A DNA stretch of 64,000 nt from Alisma plantago-aquatica (GCA_963693085.1 OY856409.1:1163650749-1163714748); one strand, 5' to 3'; positions 37,756 to 49,546 are shown, counted from the stretch's first letter. Notes: a model not told the origin generated them from the letters alone. Numbers and translations: made by a program.

Positions 37756-38682
37756 ATGGACAAAAGTTCGACAAGTTGCAATTGGTGCTTGGGAACAAAG
37801 CACTCTACGTCTAAATGTCCATGGAGGTCAAAGAAAAGAGATGCACATAAAGAGTGTTTCGTTGCTACAATAAGTGAGGAAGAAGAAGAAGAGGTAAGTT
37901 TGCTTGATTTACCTAAGGAGGAGTTAGTTGCTATTATTGAAGAAACACATAACAAATATGTTGAATACAAAAAGAAATTAAAGAAATCAAATAAAGAAAA
38001 TGATGATCTAAATGCTAGACTTCTTGAGCTTACATCCGAAAATGATGATTTATATGCTAAATTGAATACTCTTGGTTTTGAAAAAGATAGCATTATGTCT
38101 GACAATCGTACTTTGAAATCATCTCTGAGTAATAGTGAAGTGAAAATTTTCACTCTAGAGACTAACTATGATCTTCTATGTCAAGAAAAAACTGAATTGC
38201 TTGCAAAGTTAAATGATATTCAAAAACAACCTATATTGTGCACCCATGTAGATTATGACAATATAGTGAAAGAAAGAAATATGTTATCATCCAATCTAGA
38301 TCAAGCAAAATTAGATATCAAGAAAAGAATGGATGAGATCGTTAAGTTGCAACAAAAAGTTAGCAAGTTAAGCAACAATGGAATCCTTGATAATATACTA
38401 GAAAATTCCTATCATCAAATAGGGAGAAGAGGACTAGGTTATAAGCCTAATGAGAAATCCCATCAACAACCTAGAAGGACACAAGCGAGTCAATCTGCTT
38501 ATATACCTAGAGGCACAAAAATGTATATACCCAAGAATAACCTAAATCAAAACCATAGAACAAGGCTTGAGGTTGATACAATTCGTTGTCATTATTGCTC
38601 ACGCCTTGGACATTATTCTTTTTCATGCCCATACAAGAAAAAGAATGTCGAGATGGTATGGGTCCCAAAAACCCCAAATTAA
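37756..38682 (+). CDS. Gag-like protein with two zinc knuckles and coiled coil
   Basis: This 308-residue ORF is intact. Residues 8-21 form a CX2CX4HX4C knuckle (C8, C11, H16, C21); residues 278-291 form a second one (C278, C281, H286, C291). Between them come an acidic run (about 40-47) and a long region rich in L, K, E, N and D (about 55-210) that looks like a coiled coil, followed by a basic, glutamine-rich linker. It ends with VWVPK, common at the gag-protease boundary of copia elements. The capsid part normally upstream is missing: the ATG lies only 74 bp after the primer site. The product may bind RNA and interact with Gag of a helper element; that is inference. No protease or pol follows. 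Confidence 0.85.
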   Translation: MDKSSTSCNWCLGTKHSTSKCPWRSKKRDAHKECFVATISEEEEEEVSLLDLPKEELVAIIEETHNKYVEYKKKLKKSNKENDDLNARLLELTSENDDLYAKLNTLGFEKDSIMSDNRTLKSSLSNSEVKIFTLETNYDLLCQEKTELLAKLNDIQKQPILCTHVDYDNIVKERNMLSSNLDQAKLDIKKRMDEIVKLQQKVSKLSNNGILDNILENSYHQIGRRGLGYKPNEKSHQQPRRTQASQSAYIPRGTKMYIPKNNLNQNHRTRLEVDTIRCHYCSRLGHYSFSCPYKKKNVEMVWVPKTPN

Positions 38683-39320
38683 ACAGGTTCGACTAAGTTG
38701 AGATATGACCATAGACCTTAATTTGTATATTCTTATGTCTATCTCAACTTAACATTTAGGGATAACAAAATCTTTGCATTGTATGTGAAAATTATTCTTG
38801 AAAGATTCTATTTAATCATTCCTTTCAGAAATACTTGCAATGAATAAAATGTTTCAAATAAATTTTTTGTATGCTTCTATATCTTAGTCTATCCAAAGTA
38901 ATCTTAAATTCATGAATGGATATTATTCTTGAGTATGCTTCACCATATTTGATGTCCTTATTAAGCTCTCATAATTAGTACACTTTAATGAGTCTCAAGC
39001 TATCTGCAGAACTCATACTTCGCATATGAATGATTCATACTGGAAACCTGCAAAATATGCCTCTTGGTTAAAATAAAATTTGGCCAAGGGGCACTATGGT
39101 CGAAATCAAGGGCGACCTAAAATAAACTTTGATAAAAATTGTTTATTTAAACATTATTTTATTGAACTTTATCTTAGCATATTTTTAAATCAAAACGTCA
39201 AATCATTTGTAGTAATTAGAAGACTTAAATATTATTACTCCCTTGGAATATACATATGCTCTACAAAAATGTTCTATGATTTGCATTAAGATTCAGCCAA
39301 AAATTGAACTCAGAAAGTTT
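38683..39320. other. Non-coding spacer where pol would be
   Basis: About 640 bp of AT-rich sequence without ORFs of note. In an autonomous copia element protease, integrase, RT and RNase H (over 3 kb) would lie here; nothing of them is recognisable. Confidence 0.7.
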
Positions 39321-39600
39321 GTCGGTCGACAAATGCTCGACCGAGAACCACTCGGTCAGCCCGTCTCACTCGACCGACAAATTCTAAACAGACTAAGTAT
39401 CAGACAAACTGTCGGTCGACGAGTGCTCGACCGAGACAATGTCGGTCGACAAGCGCTCGACCGAGAAATAGCCGTTGGATATGACCGTTGCGACCCGACC
39501 GTTATGACCGTTTTCTTTACCGTTGGAGGACCAAGTGGCGCGTCTGCAACTCGACCGTTGCGGACGCTCGGTCGACGAGCCGTCGACCGACCGGGTCGCT
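39321..39600 (+). promoter_or_regulatory. Upstream palindrome module of the PF20167-like gene
   Basis: Sites of the form GTCGGTCGAC ... CTCGACCGAG occur at about 39321-39345, 39411-39435, 39441-39465 and 39569-39592. They are interspersed with repeated GCCGTT/GACCGTT motifs (39470-39560). The arrangement mirrors the LTR U3 and the upstream region of the homologue at 60560. Confidence 0.7.
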
Positions 39601-39607
39601 GGAATTC

Positions 39608-39615
39608 TATAAATA
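39608..39615 (+). promoter_or_regulatory. TATA box of the PF20167-like gene
   Basis: TATAAATA, 143 nt before the ATG at 39751. The homologous gene at 60560 has the same box at the same 143-nt distance. This suggests the ORF has its own promoter, separate from the LTR. Confidence 0.7.
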
Positions 39616-39750
39616 AGTGCAAAAACGAGCCACTTACTCACACTTGCATTTCCTTGCTTCCATAGTCCATCTCTAGTGCAATTTCGTGCAATCCTTCAGC
39701 ACTCTTACCCTTAAATCTTCCTTGCTTCTTCTCCACTCTCAAGAAACACA

Positions 39751-41130
39751 ATGGCCTCATCATCAACTGTTCGTGGGAAGAAGAAAGTTGCTGGAAGAAA
39801 AAGAAGAGAAGAGAGGGAAGCAACTCCGCCACTGACGATCATCAATGACATAGCTTTCGTCGACGGAGATGCTGGAGATAGATACTTTCGGCTTTCCTCT
39901 AAAGCTCCTCTTCCCCGACGTCCGGTCGAAGTGATGGACTTCATCAACATCGTAGATGTGGAGCATCTCTTTGGAGTACAAAAGATGAAGGACTTCATCA
40001 ATCCATCCTTTCCTTCCTACTCCATTAAGGTAGTCAACGAGTTCTATGCCAATCTTCTATCTCACACCGAAAATGACACCACTTTCTTCTACTCCATGGT
40101 CAATGGACATAGTTTTAAATTTTCCGAAGGGGATATTCTTGACATGCTTGAAATTGATATAGATGAATATCAAGATTTCCTTGACCTTACCACCAGCAAT
40201 CCAATAAATTTATTTTCCGATGATGACCATACCATTAGCTTAAGTGATATCAAAAGAGCCATATTTCAAGCCAATACCACTTGTCATGAAGATAGGGGAA
40301 CCTATTATGCTATAAACCTAAAACCTGCATGTAGAATAGTAAACCTCATTGTTTCCACCAACATACATCCACGAGCCAATAAATCCGAGGTTCCCATTTT
40401 CCGCATGTGTCTCATTTATGCTATCATAAAAGAAATTCCCATCAACTTTATTCGCATAGTACTTAAAAATATGCTTGAGTTTTCTGGCAATCCACCATAT
40501 GCCGATTTTGTATGCCAGATTACTCAACATTTTCTTAAGGTAAACATTGAAGATATGGGATATATATGGGAGCGTAGACCACCAAAGATAAGTAAGAACA
40601 CCGTAGAGAAAATGGGGATTGACTTTGGCCATAAAAAGGCAAGAGTAGAAGGAGAGTCATCACATCAGGATATACCACCCCCTCCTTCTACTAACCTTTC
40701 CATTGATCCCATCCAAAACACCCTTACTTATATTGCTGGCTCCCAATACCATCTTAGTAAACAATTAAACTACAATCACCATGCCATGACATATTTGAAT
40801 CAAAGAATGCAAAACCTTTCTCCTGGCCAAACCGATGAATATCCGCATTCTTTAAACCCTGGCATGCTCGACCCATTTAACCCCTCATACAACTACTATC
40901 AACCTCCACCTTCGCCATCAATGGATCTTGCTCATACTCAATTTTCTTCCATACAATTGCAAGACATAGCTGCTCACTTCCGTTTTGACCGAGTCCCCAC
41001 TTTCCTGGAAGCATATGCGTTGACTACAACTGGTGCTTTGGATTGGAAAACTCTGGTCCAATACTATGGAGCTGAGCCATTTCTTGGGAAAGATCCGGAC
41101 ATTGATGTAATTCTTAAATCTTTCCTGTGA
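39751..41130 (+). CDS. Intact PF20167-like plant transposon protein (envelope-like position)
   Basis: 459 residues, function unknown. The N-terminus is Ser-rich and then strongly basic (RGKKK, RKRREE; about residues 8-22), like a nuclear localisation signal. The central part has the family hallmark VNEFYANL at about 95-102, followed by the G-x-x-F-x-F-S-E-G-x-I-L-x-M-L pattern and a conserved block with TNIHPRANKSEVPIFRMCLI. Then come a proline-rich stretch and a C-terminus ending KDPDIDVILKSFL. I see no transmembrane segment or signal peptide. Sireviruses often carry an envelope-like gene at this position, and some plant proteins annotated so share the FYANL-type domain; that link is from memory. 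The homologue at 60560-61924 is about three-quarters identical by eye and colinear. Confidence 0.85.
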   Translation: MASSSTVRGKKKVAGRKRREEREATPPLTIINDIAFVDGDAGDRYFRLSSKAPLPRRPVEVMDFINIVDVEHLFGVQKMKDFINPSFPSYSIKVVNEFYANLLSHTENDTTFFYSMVNGHSFKFSEGDILDMLEIDIDEYQDFLDLTTSNPINLFSDDDHTISLSDIKRAIFQANTTCHEDRGTYYAINLKPACRIVNLIVSTNIHPRANKSEVPIFRMCLIYAIIKEIPINFIRIVLKNMLEFSGNPPYADFVCQITQHFLKVNIEDMGYIWERRPPKISKNTVEKMGIDFGHKKARVEGESSHQDIPPPPSTNLSIDPIQNTLTYIAGSQYHLSKQLNYNHHAMTYLNQRMQNLSPGQTDEYPHSLNPGMLDPFNPSYNYYQPPPSPSMDLAHTQFSSIQLQDIAAHFRFDRVPTFLEAYALTTTGALDWKTLVQYYGAEPFLGKDPDIDVILKSFL

Positions 41131-42156
41131 AGTGTTGGTGTTGTAATAGTTGTATTCCATATGGTTGTAATCTTCTTCATGTTATTGAATGAAAATTGCT
41201 ACTCTTTTCACATGATTATTTATTTTGGCATACTTCAAAATATGGATCATTGGTTCATTATTGTAGAGCATAACAAATAAGGAAGTAATAACAATTCAAA
41301 GGAAAAATATTACTACTATAATTAAATCAACAAATGCAGAAAATTCTGTTCTCCAGAACCTTTCTCGGTCGAGACAATAGTCGACCGATAAACACTGTCG
41401 GTCGAACAATGGTCGACCGACCTGGTTCCTGTTTTCAGACTGACATAATAATTGCATATATCTTTGTAAAATCTTTTATATGAACAATAAACACAAATCT
41501 GAATGATTACAAATTTTTTCAAATAATGTGCAAACATTATTTTGAAAAGGGCTATGACCTTAGTATTGTTAAACAAGATTTGTATGATTGAGAGATATTG
41601 TGGCTAAATTAGACAAGCATAAAATCAATATTCTTAAAGGAATATCCATTTAAGGGGAAGCAAAATACAAATTTAAGGAGGATGTTTTCTTTGATATCTG
41701 CGGCTCTTAAAAACGACTACTTATGCTTTTATGGTTTGTATCAATATTGACATGAACGTTTCAATTGGTAATTTGCAAATTGTTGCCTCTTAGCTATTGC
41801 CTTACATTTTGGCTATTCAATGGACATCTTTTTCGTTCATTTTTGATGGGATATCTAATGAAGGGGGAGTTTTTAAATAAAACGGTTATCTTTTTGAGAT
41901 GACAAAGGGGGAGAGATATATAAAACTATAATACTTATGACAAACTCAATCAATGAGTTTCATAAATATACTCTTGGCTTACATTGAAAGTTGCTATATT
42001 CCCAAATGAACTGGATTTCATGTTCCATAATTCACTGGGGATACTAAGCACACATTTTATAAATAAGAGGAAAAGTTCCAAACGGCAATCTAAAGGTATG
42101 GCATTTATATGTTTTATATTTCCTTTATTCATATTTTGGAAATGTTTGTCATCTTC
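41131..42156 (+). other. 3' region with further palindromes and extra purine tracts
   Basis: Contains two GTCGACCGA-type sites (41364-41425) and several purine runs resembling the true polypurine tract: near 41652 (AAGGGGAAG), 41859 (GAAGGGGGAG) and 41903 (AAAGGGGGAGAGA). Repeated purine tracts before the 3' LTR are a known Sirevirus trait. No gene. Confidence 0.7.
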
Positions 42157-42170
42157 AAAAAGGGGGAGAT
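42157..42170 (+). other. Polypurine tract
   Basis: AAAAAGGGGGAGAT directly before the 3' LTR (TGTTGGC); primer for plus-strand synthesis. Confidence 0.93.
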
Positions 42171-43577
42171 TGTTGGCTAAATGGACATCTATAAAATCCC
42201 TTTGTTTTGATTATGACAAACATTTCATTCTTATTTATCTAACGAGCTACTTGAGTGTGCAGGATTATGGTGGATGACGAAGCAACTAGGGAGATCATAA
42301 GTTTATAGTTTTATTTTCATGCAATGTAATCACTATTGTAAAAACTTGTACAATTATATAATGTACAAGTACCTAGATTGCATGTAAATCAAGCATTGGA
42401 TCTTCCCTAGCTACACACCATAGTTAGACAAGTCATCCCTTCCAATAGGATCACATTATGCACACTCATGCACACACTTAGTATCTTAATTGATAGATTG
42501 AAACAGAGTCAATCTCGGTCGACACACTCCTCGACCGAGACACTCTCGGTCGACAACCTTATCGACTGAGATTGACCTAAAGTAGCCGTTAGACTTAGCA
42601 AATGAGTTAGTTGGCAGTTGGAAGTGAACGTTGCACTCAGAGAGCCTGTCGGTCGAGAAAAGCTCGACCGAGTAGGTGTCTCGGTCGACCATCTGTCGAC
42701 CGAGACGGTCTCTGACAGAATCTGCAGAGTTAAAGCAATTAGCCGTTGTAAAAACGACCAATCTATTCCTAACGGCTAATTGAGCACTTGGAACCCCCTA
42801 GAAACTATCTAGAAGGTCCTTAAGCATACTTAGGCTATCCCTATAAATAGGACAAGCTATAGGACACTAGAATTAACCTTGCTACACTTGAGAATTCTTT
42901 CTAAGCACTCTTGAGCAATCTTTTACAAGCAATTGAGCACTGTGATCACTTGGCCATATTCCATCTAGCTCAAGCTCGTCCTATAGGCTAGATTTTCCTA
43001 ACCCTAGCATCCACAAGTCTATTACCTTGGCTAGGAAAATCCATACGCTTGATATAGGCAATTCAAGCCTTGAGCTTAAAAGGATAAGTTGTACTTTCTT
43101 ATTTTCCTTCTTGTTCCTTGTAATATTTGTACTCTTCGTTGCTACTCCAGGGAGGAGGCTGCATATAGGAAGAGGGTGAAGCTCTTCGTGTGAAGAGGAG
43201 GACTTTGGACTACTTCAGAAGGCTATCTTGACGGGAAGCTACTTCGGGAGGGAGGCTACTTCAAGGGGGAGCTTGAAGTTACTCCAAGGAAGGCTGCTTC
43301 AAGGTTGGCAAGATTACTTCTAGGTGAAGGCTGTCCAAAGGGTGTTTAGAGAGTGTTGTAATTTTATGTAACATCCTTAAAAGGTAATAAAATTCAATAC
43401 TTTCAAAATCCCGGTTGGGTAAGCAACCGGGTAGTGGACTGACTCCTTAGCATTTGCTAAGGTGGAACCACTCTAAACACCTGTGTCTCTCTTCTTATCT
43501 TTTACTTTGGTTGTTTGAGTTTAAATTGTTTTAAATTATCATAAAACTCTATTCACCCCCCCCTCTAGAGGTTTTCA
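42171..43577 (+). mobile_element. 3' LTR of the copia element
   Basis: Nearly identical to 36264-37668. Differences seen: one base inside a palindrome (GACCGAG to GACTGAG near 42567), GCATG to GCCTG near 42645, and the length and end of the C-run near 43560. Same TATA box at 42842. Confidence 0.95.
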
Positions 43578-44923
43578 GCATGTAGGTGCAAGAATACACA
43601 CTTCTATTATTATTGTGATAATCATAGTGACTTTATGATTTGCAAGTATGAACATCCAAACTGATAAGTTGCATTCAATGTGATGAATCATTCGGGAAAC
43701 TCTTCAGGAAACTAATGTGATTAACCATAATTAACCACATACCTGTCAAGCTAACTTGAGTGCAGAAATAGTTCAATCAAGCAAGAAACCAAGTAGGCAC
43801 ACAAGTTGATCCTGAAATATGCATCCAATATTCCTATCATTAATTATGCCATCATGGACTATTAATCCTAGTTGATTCCTAGGGTTACTAGTCCTTTTTA
43901 GGGTTTTGATTACAATTAGGATTTCACTTCCTTTTTATTATTTTAAACCCTACTTTTATGAAACTACTCACAAGCCCTAATTATCGCATCTTATTTATCA
44001 CAAAAGATCCTGAGATCATATTTTGTCAACATGAAACCCTAATTTCAGATTAACTATTCTTTTCTTCCCTTTTTCCCTTATTTAGGGTTTCTGAGATTAT
44101 TAACCACAATATTAGGTTTAAAACTTAATTCTTGCAACCCCCTCTTCAAAATAGGTTAGAATTCATCTTTATCATAAAACAAGTTAATAATGCTCGAATT
44201 AACTTATTTGCAAGATTAACTTTATCCTTTATCATCAATTAGGGTTTCTAACCACAAATTAATACTTTTTCCATCAAAATTATACACTTTTGCAAAAAGA
44301 TACTGATTTAGGCTTCCCAACCATTTATAACTTATTCCTCATATTTTTTTGATCAGTTTTTATGTATAAACTTTTCTCGTCCGAGTTTTCTAGCAAGAGA
44401 TATGATTTTAGCAAAGAAAATCCTTTTTATTGATTTATCAGCAAATTCCAGAAAAATGAGGATCATTTGATCCATGGTCCACTGGTCCATTCAGTATCCA
44501 ATGACCAAGGATGTGTGTGCCTATATTTGATTTAAGTTGCGAAGGACAATATTTTCCTTACCTGGATTGAAGACCCACATGGGCAGTTTGGTAAAAGACC
44601 ATGACGTCTTCTTCTTCCTTGCATCATAGCGCAGTGAGCCTTGTGGTCAACTCGATCATTGATTTCTTGATCTCGCCCACCTGCGAGCGTGCCAACGAGT
44701 CAAGGAGCTCCACCTCACTCCTCCTAACTTGCCTATGGATCCAATTGATTGCCACGAACGTGTCGTGACTCCCTCTTACTCGCCGGACTCTGACGAGGCT
44801 TGCCAAGGGGATGGGGGTGCAGGTCAGGGTGAAAGGGATAATTGGAGGCACGAAATCACTCCTTGCGCTCTTTCGCAGAGGTTGGGGTAGAAAAAGGATG
44901 TGTTAGTGCCCTCACACACCCTC

Positions 44924-44937
44924 CCCTATATATAGGG
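44924..44937 (-). promoter_or_regulatory. Putative TATA box, gypsy 5' LTR
   Basis: CCCTATATATAGGG, at the position equivalent to 30144-30157; this would drive the element's genomic transcript on the minus strand, now interrupted by the copia insert downstream. Confidence 0.55.
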
Positions 44938-45922
44938 TCAGAGGTAGAGCCCTGCCAGATTGGGGATTCTCCCAATAGGTGGCCAATCCACTACGGTTGG
45001 TTTTCCTCAGTTTCCTCTTCTGAGTCCAAAGGAACCATCAACGGGCTTGCACACTCTCTGGATCGTGAGAAACTATGAGAGGGAAAATCCCTTTGTAACT
45101 CATAGAGTCCCAGTCCTTGTGGGACTTAGATGATGAGTGCCAGGCATCGGATCAAGATCCAACAGTCCTCCTTGCTCGCGATCAACCAAAAGGAAAAGTA
45201 TATTCCTAATTGTAAAATTAATGCTATATTTTGGAGATAATTTGAGAAATTCATATCTCCTAAGACATAGCTCCTTTTTATCTCAAATTTTAAGGGAAAG
45301 TTTGTCTTGACATTATCTAGCTATTTACAAAATTTGGGAAACAAATTCCAATGGATGAGAAGGCTTCCTTCTCTCCCAAGTTATCCTTTAATTAATCCAA
45401 AATTAATTAGTATTTCTTTTCCCTATGCCATTATTTTGTTATTTTCGGTCCCTTGGACCTCAAGAAATCCTAAAGGCACAGAATCCCATATTGGGGAATA
45501 TCTATTTGCCTTTATCCTCTTATAAAAGTCTATTTCTCATATTTTATCATTGTTTTCAATTTCTTTCTTAATAAAGAAATATTTAATTGATCTTTTATTT
45601 TCTTGTTGCGTTATATTTGCAACTTTGAACTCCTTGGAACCCAAGGAACCCAAGAGGCATGAAATCCAACTTTGGATTATATTCTTTTGCCTTCTAGAGG
45701 TTTATACACCTTTCTTTTCTCCATTTCTCAATTATTCATTTACTAATTGAATTTCCTTGTTTTTGGGCCCAATAGCCAATAAAGCCCACAAAACAACCAA
45801 CAAGGCTATTGTAAACGAAATCCTTTTATTAAAAATTATATCATTATTTGTTCAAATATCTTTAATAGGAGAAATTACATTTCTCACAAATAGAACCCAA
45901 AAATTGGGGTTGTAACAATCAT

Positions 45923-46719
45923 GCAGAGACAAATCGGATGGCCATGCCTCACTGTGTATGGAGCTATTTTGGATTCTATCTTGTGTCTTCTTCACACTTG
46001 AGAGTTGAGAGGTTGTTGTCACCTGTTCGGGAGGTGTATATGGTGTACATTACCATCAAGCTTACATTAGGCAAGACAAACAATTATTTATATAAATACC
46101 AACATTTCTTGAGGTATGGTTGCCTTATGAGGCTCATAATCATTATCTTAGATAAATGATCATTGGTGGAGTAAATGTTTTTAGCATATACTTCTACTTT
46201 ACTAATGGGGATGGGATGTATCAATTCTCCTAATTCTCTTTAAAAAGTAGAGGATACAAACATACTTGTTCTTTTTTATCCAAAATTTTCTTTTCATGTT
46301 TCATCGATCCATTGTATTTTTTGAACACAAGATATGGTCTAGTAAAGAAGGTTGTTGTATTTGTCTAGTATGTTCCCTTGTCTTTTCAGAAAATAATGGG
46401 TACAAGTCGCATATGAAATTTGCTTCCCAAAAACTTAATTCATAATTTGAAAATATAATAGTATAGCAAGAAAATTATGCTTGTAACAAAAATTATTAGT
46501 AAAACTCTCTCATACAAAAGCATATAAGTTTTATCCTAATTTTACTAATAGAATTCCAATGTGTCCTAAATATTTAGATTATGGTGATCCTGAGTGTAAA
46601 TATTATATATGATGTGGGTTCATAGTTTTTATGTCTTATCATGAATACCTTGCTTGTTTCTTTTGATGACTTGTATGAATTTATATCAATGGATTTCAGT
46701 AATATAATTGACCCACCAT
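45923..46719. other. Single-copy-looking spacer, no gene seen
   Basis: AT-rich stretch between two gypsy elements, continuing the target sequence that ends at 28121. A 73-codon frame at 45938 has no family resemblance. Confidence 0.5.
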
Positions 46720-49532
46720 TGTAACGACCCCGCCTCCCAGTAACCCCCAATTAAGGGAGACCAGAAGTTCAGAGATGTTATCCCAATATTTCTGGATCAG
46801 TGGTTCGACATTTAATCAATAATAATTATCAAATTCTACTAAAACTAAAATGAAAAGCTGGAATAAAATTAATCTCTTGATACCTTGTAAAAGTTTTGGA
46901 TGTCTAGACTTCTATCCATAGATGGAGTCTATCTATCTAATCCTCCTTGAATTAATTATTCGTACCTTCACAAAGTTTCAGTTTACTGTTTGTCCTTTTC
47001 AATGATAGTACCTAAAACGCCGACAAACAAAACATCGGTTAGTATATTTCTATACCGATATGTGGGGAACAATCACAATTTCAAAAATAATTTCTGACAA
47101 CTTAATCATCACAAATAAGTTATTAACAATCCAAATTATGTTTTCAATAGTGACATTCTCAACCGCTTTTGCCCTAAATCCTAGATTACCCTCTCTTAGG
47201 GTTTTGTCCTTGCAAGGGACATAAGGCCACCTTCTCCATCCTGAGCTTGGTACCTAGGGTCTCCTCTCATGGTGCCCAATGGTCTTCCCTCTGGGGCTTG
47301 ACCGATTAGACCTTCCCTCCGGAGCTTGGTCATGCATCATACATCAGGGTGGCATGTAGGTTTGAGAATGCACATGTATACTTAATTGTGATAATCATAG
47401 TGACTTTATATGATTGCATAAACAAACACACAATAGTTTAGGTTGCATCCAATCGATCAAACATTTGAGAAAAACTTCATGAAACTAGATCGATTATTCA
47501 TAAATAACCACATACTTGTTCTACTTATTTGAGATAGAAATATTCCAGACAAGTAGGAAATCCAAGCAAGCAAGCAAGCACACAACAAGATCCTGAAATA
47601 AGCATACAATTTCCTTTTACTACTCATGTTATCAGGATCTATTCAATCTAACTTGCTCCTTAGGGTTTCTACTTCTTTTTAGGGTTTCACTTGCAATTAG
47701 GGTTTTGCTATCACTTTTATCACTACAAACCCTAAATAAGAAAAACTACTCATATACCTTAATCATCTTATCCTATCTCTCCTAACATGCTTAGGATCAA
47801 CATTTATCAACATATTTCCATATATTAAGAATTAAACATAATCATCTCTTCTTTTACCCTAAATTAGGGTTTCTAGATACATTATCATATATTCTTGGTT
47901 TAAAACCCTAAAACATGCAATTTCTCATCTAGATCAGATTTGAATCTCTCATTATCATCAACAGGTTATCAGTACACCAAATTAACCCATTAAACATTAT
48001 AGATTCAATCTTTAATCTCAATTACGGTTTCTAACCTAATTTTAATGCACTTTTCATCTTCTTAATATACTTTTGCAATTAGGAACGAAATAAGGTATTA
48101 AAACTATTTTTATCAGGTTCCTCATATTTTTCTAATCAAAATTCATATATTAAGTTTATCCATCAGAGCTTCCTAGCAATTTCTACGAATTTTGCAAGGA
48201 AAAATATTATCTTGGATTATCTGTTATTTTTAAAAAACTGTCGGCCGTCCGATCCGTGGTCCACTGGACCACGCGAAATCCAATGGCCCGCAATTCGCAC
48301 GCTTCACTTGCTATTAAACTAAAGAATTGTGCAAGAATGTCCTTACCTGGCTAATATGAGCATGAGGGCAAAGGGGTCTTTTACCCCTTGTCTTCTTCAA
48401 CCTCAGGCTGGCTCGTGAGCAGTCTGAGTCAACTCCAGGGTTGAATCTGGTCATCTGTGCGTCTGAGATCAAACTGATCAGTCCAAGAGCTCGGTCCGCT
48501 CCTCATGAACTCGCCCACCTCTTTAATTGGTGGTGGGCTTCGTTCCTTCACCGACAGCAAGCCACCGGCTCTCTGGCGAGGTCGACAGGTCGAAGAGGGG
48601 GAAGGTCAGGATCGATCGTCCAATTGAACTCGCCAAAAAGTTCATCATCACTCTCTTAAGGTGCGAGGGTAGGTTTTAGGTGTGCAGGTACCCTCGAGCA
48701 CCCTCCCCTATATATAGGGTCAACTGTGAGAGTCTGGCGAATTAGGAACTTTTGTGCTTCTCGACGAACCTACCCAAAAATTGGGTCGAAAAGCTTCATA
48801 ACAAACTCCCAAAGTCAATGGGATTGTTCTCTCCTCAGTCTATCACATAAAACGTGAGCAAAATGGATTTGAAATCCCAATCTCCCTTCTCACTTTCCTT
48901 CAGTGAATCAAGGTGGATGATGCACAACCACCTTCGGATCGGTGGTCCCCTGGACCATGCGGGGAATATGATGGTTGTCATCGTCCCCTTGTTTCCCTTT
49001 TCTTTTAAAATAAGGAAAATTACGTGTTATTCATAGGAAACTTGTAAAATCTACATCTTTCTCCTTGATTAACATTTATCACTCAAATTTTAAAGGAAAC
49101 GCTGTCTTGGCATTATCTACCCTTGTATTAAATTTGAAACCCAAATTCTAAAGGAAAAGGGTATTTCCTTCATAAGCAAGTTATTCTTTAATAAAACCAA
49201 TTTAATGGGTATTTCCTCTTTCTTATGAAATTATCTCGGTATCTTGGACTCCTTGGACCCCAAGGAACCCTAAAGGCATGAAATCCCCTCTTGGAGGATA
49301 TTGCCTTGCCATTTTCTTTATCTTTTCTCCTTTTCTTATTTATTCATTTCTTGTTTGAATTTTCTTTATCTCTTTCTTGTTATTGGGCCCAATAGCCAAT
49401 AAAGCCCACTAAGCAATCAAACAAGGCCATTGTAAGCAAAATCCATCCAATTCAAACAAATAAAACAATTATTGATTTCATTTATCATTAAAAGGAGAAA
49501 TACAATTTCATTACATAGTTAGGAAAAATGGG
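46720..49532 (-). mobile_element. 3' LTR of the rearranged gypsy element
   Basis: Begins TGTAACGACCCCGCC and is homologous throughout to 28122-31135 and 19657-22960. The expected TTGTAACA end is missing: AAAAATGGG runs straight into the purine tract, indicating a small deletion of about 9 bp after insertion. Contains a palindromic TATA motif and (near 47566) a short AGCA/AAGC simple repeat. Confidence 0.9.
48706..48719 (-). promoter_or_regulatory. Putative LTR TATA box
   Basis: CCCTATATATAGGG at the place equivalent to 30144-30157. Its conservation in three LTR copies amid diverged sequence supports a functional role. Confidence 0.55.
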
Positions 49533-49546
49533 TCCTCCCCTCCTTA
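49533..49546 (-). other. Polypurine tract
   Basis: TCCTCCCCTCCTTA, a purine tract on the minus strand, aligned with the tract at 31136. Confidence 0.8.

Larger units (their letters stand above)
36264..43577 (+). mobile_element. Young, pol-less Sirevirus-like copia element
   Basis: LTRs of 1405 and 1407 bp differ at only about four or five sites by eye. The 5-bp target duplication GCATG is at 36259-36263 and 43578-43582. A tRNA-Met primer site and a purine tract are in place. Inside are a gag-like ORF (37756-38682) and a PF20167-like ORF (39751-41130); protease, integrase and RT are absent. Repeated palindromes in the LTR and interior, several extra purine-rich tracts before the 3' LTR, and a coiled-coil gag with two zinc knuckles are traits I know from Sireviruses. 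It must have moved with enzymes from another element. Confidence 0.9.
28122..45917 (-). mobile_element. Complete but decayed gypsy LTR element with nested copia insertion
   Basis: Two LTRs of about 3.01 kb (28122-31135; 35584-45917 minus the nested insert) enclose a 4.45-kb interior. The 5-bp duplication ATCAT occurs at 28117-28121 and 45918-45922. On the minus strand the interior runs from a tRNA-Met primer site next to 35584 to a purine tract next to 31135, which fixes the direction. The interior shows only relics of integrase and RNase H. The LTRs differ at a few percent of positions by eye, so this element is older than its nested guest. Confidence 0.95.
35584..45917 (-). mobile_element. 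5' LTR of the gypsy element, split by the copia insertion
   Basis: The LTR consists of 35584-36263 and 43583-45917, joined at the target duplication GCATG. The uninterrupted partner at 28795-28803 reads GGCATGTAGG, exactly the pre-insertion sequence. The first bases are TATAACGACC, a single change from the family's TGTAACGACC. A palindromic TATA motif lies at 44924-44937. Confidence 0.93.

Noticed and set aside
37734..38153. 139-codon minus-strand ORF
   Set aside because: Shadow of the gag-like coding sequence on the plus strand.
39243..39665. 140-codon ORF with repeated VGRQ/LDRE units (and minus-strand shadows)
   Set aside because: The protein repeats are translations of the GTCGAC palindromes; it overlaps the promoter region of the gene at 39751.
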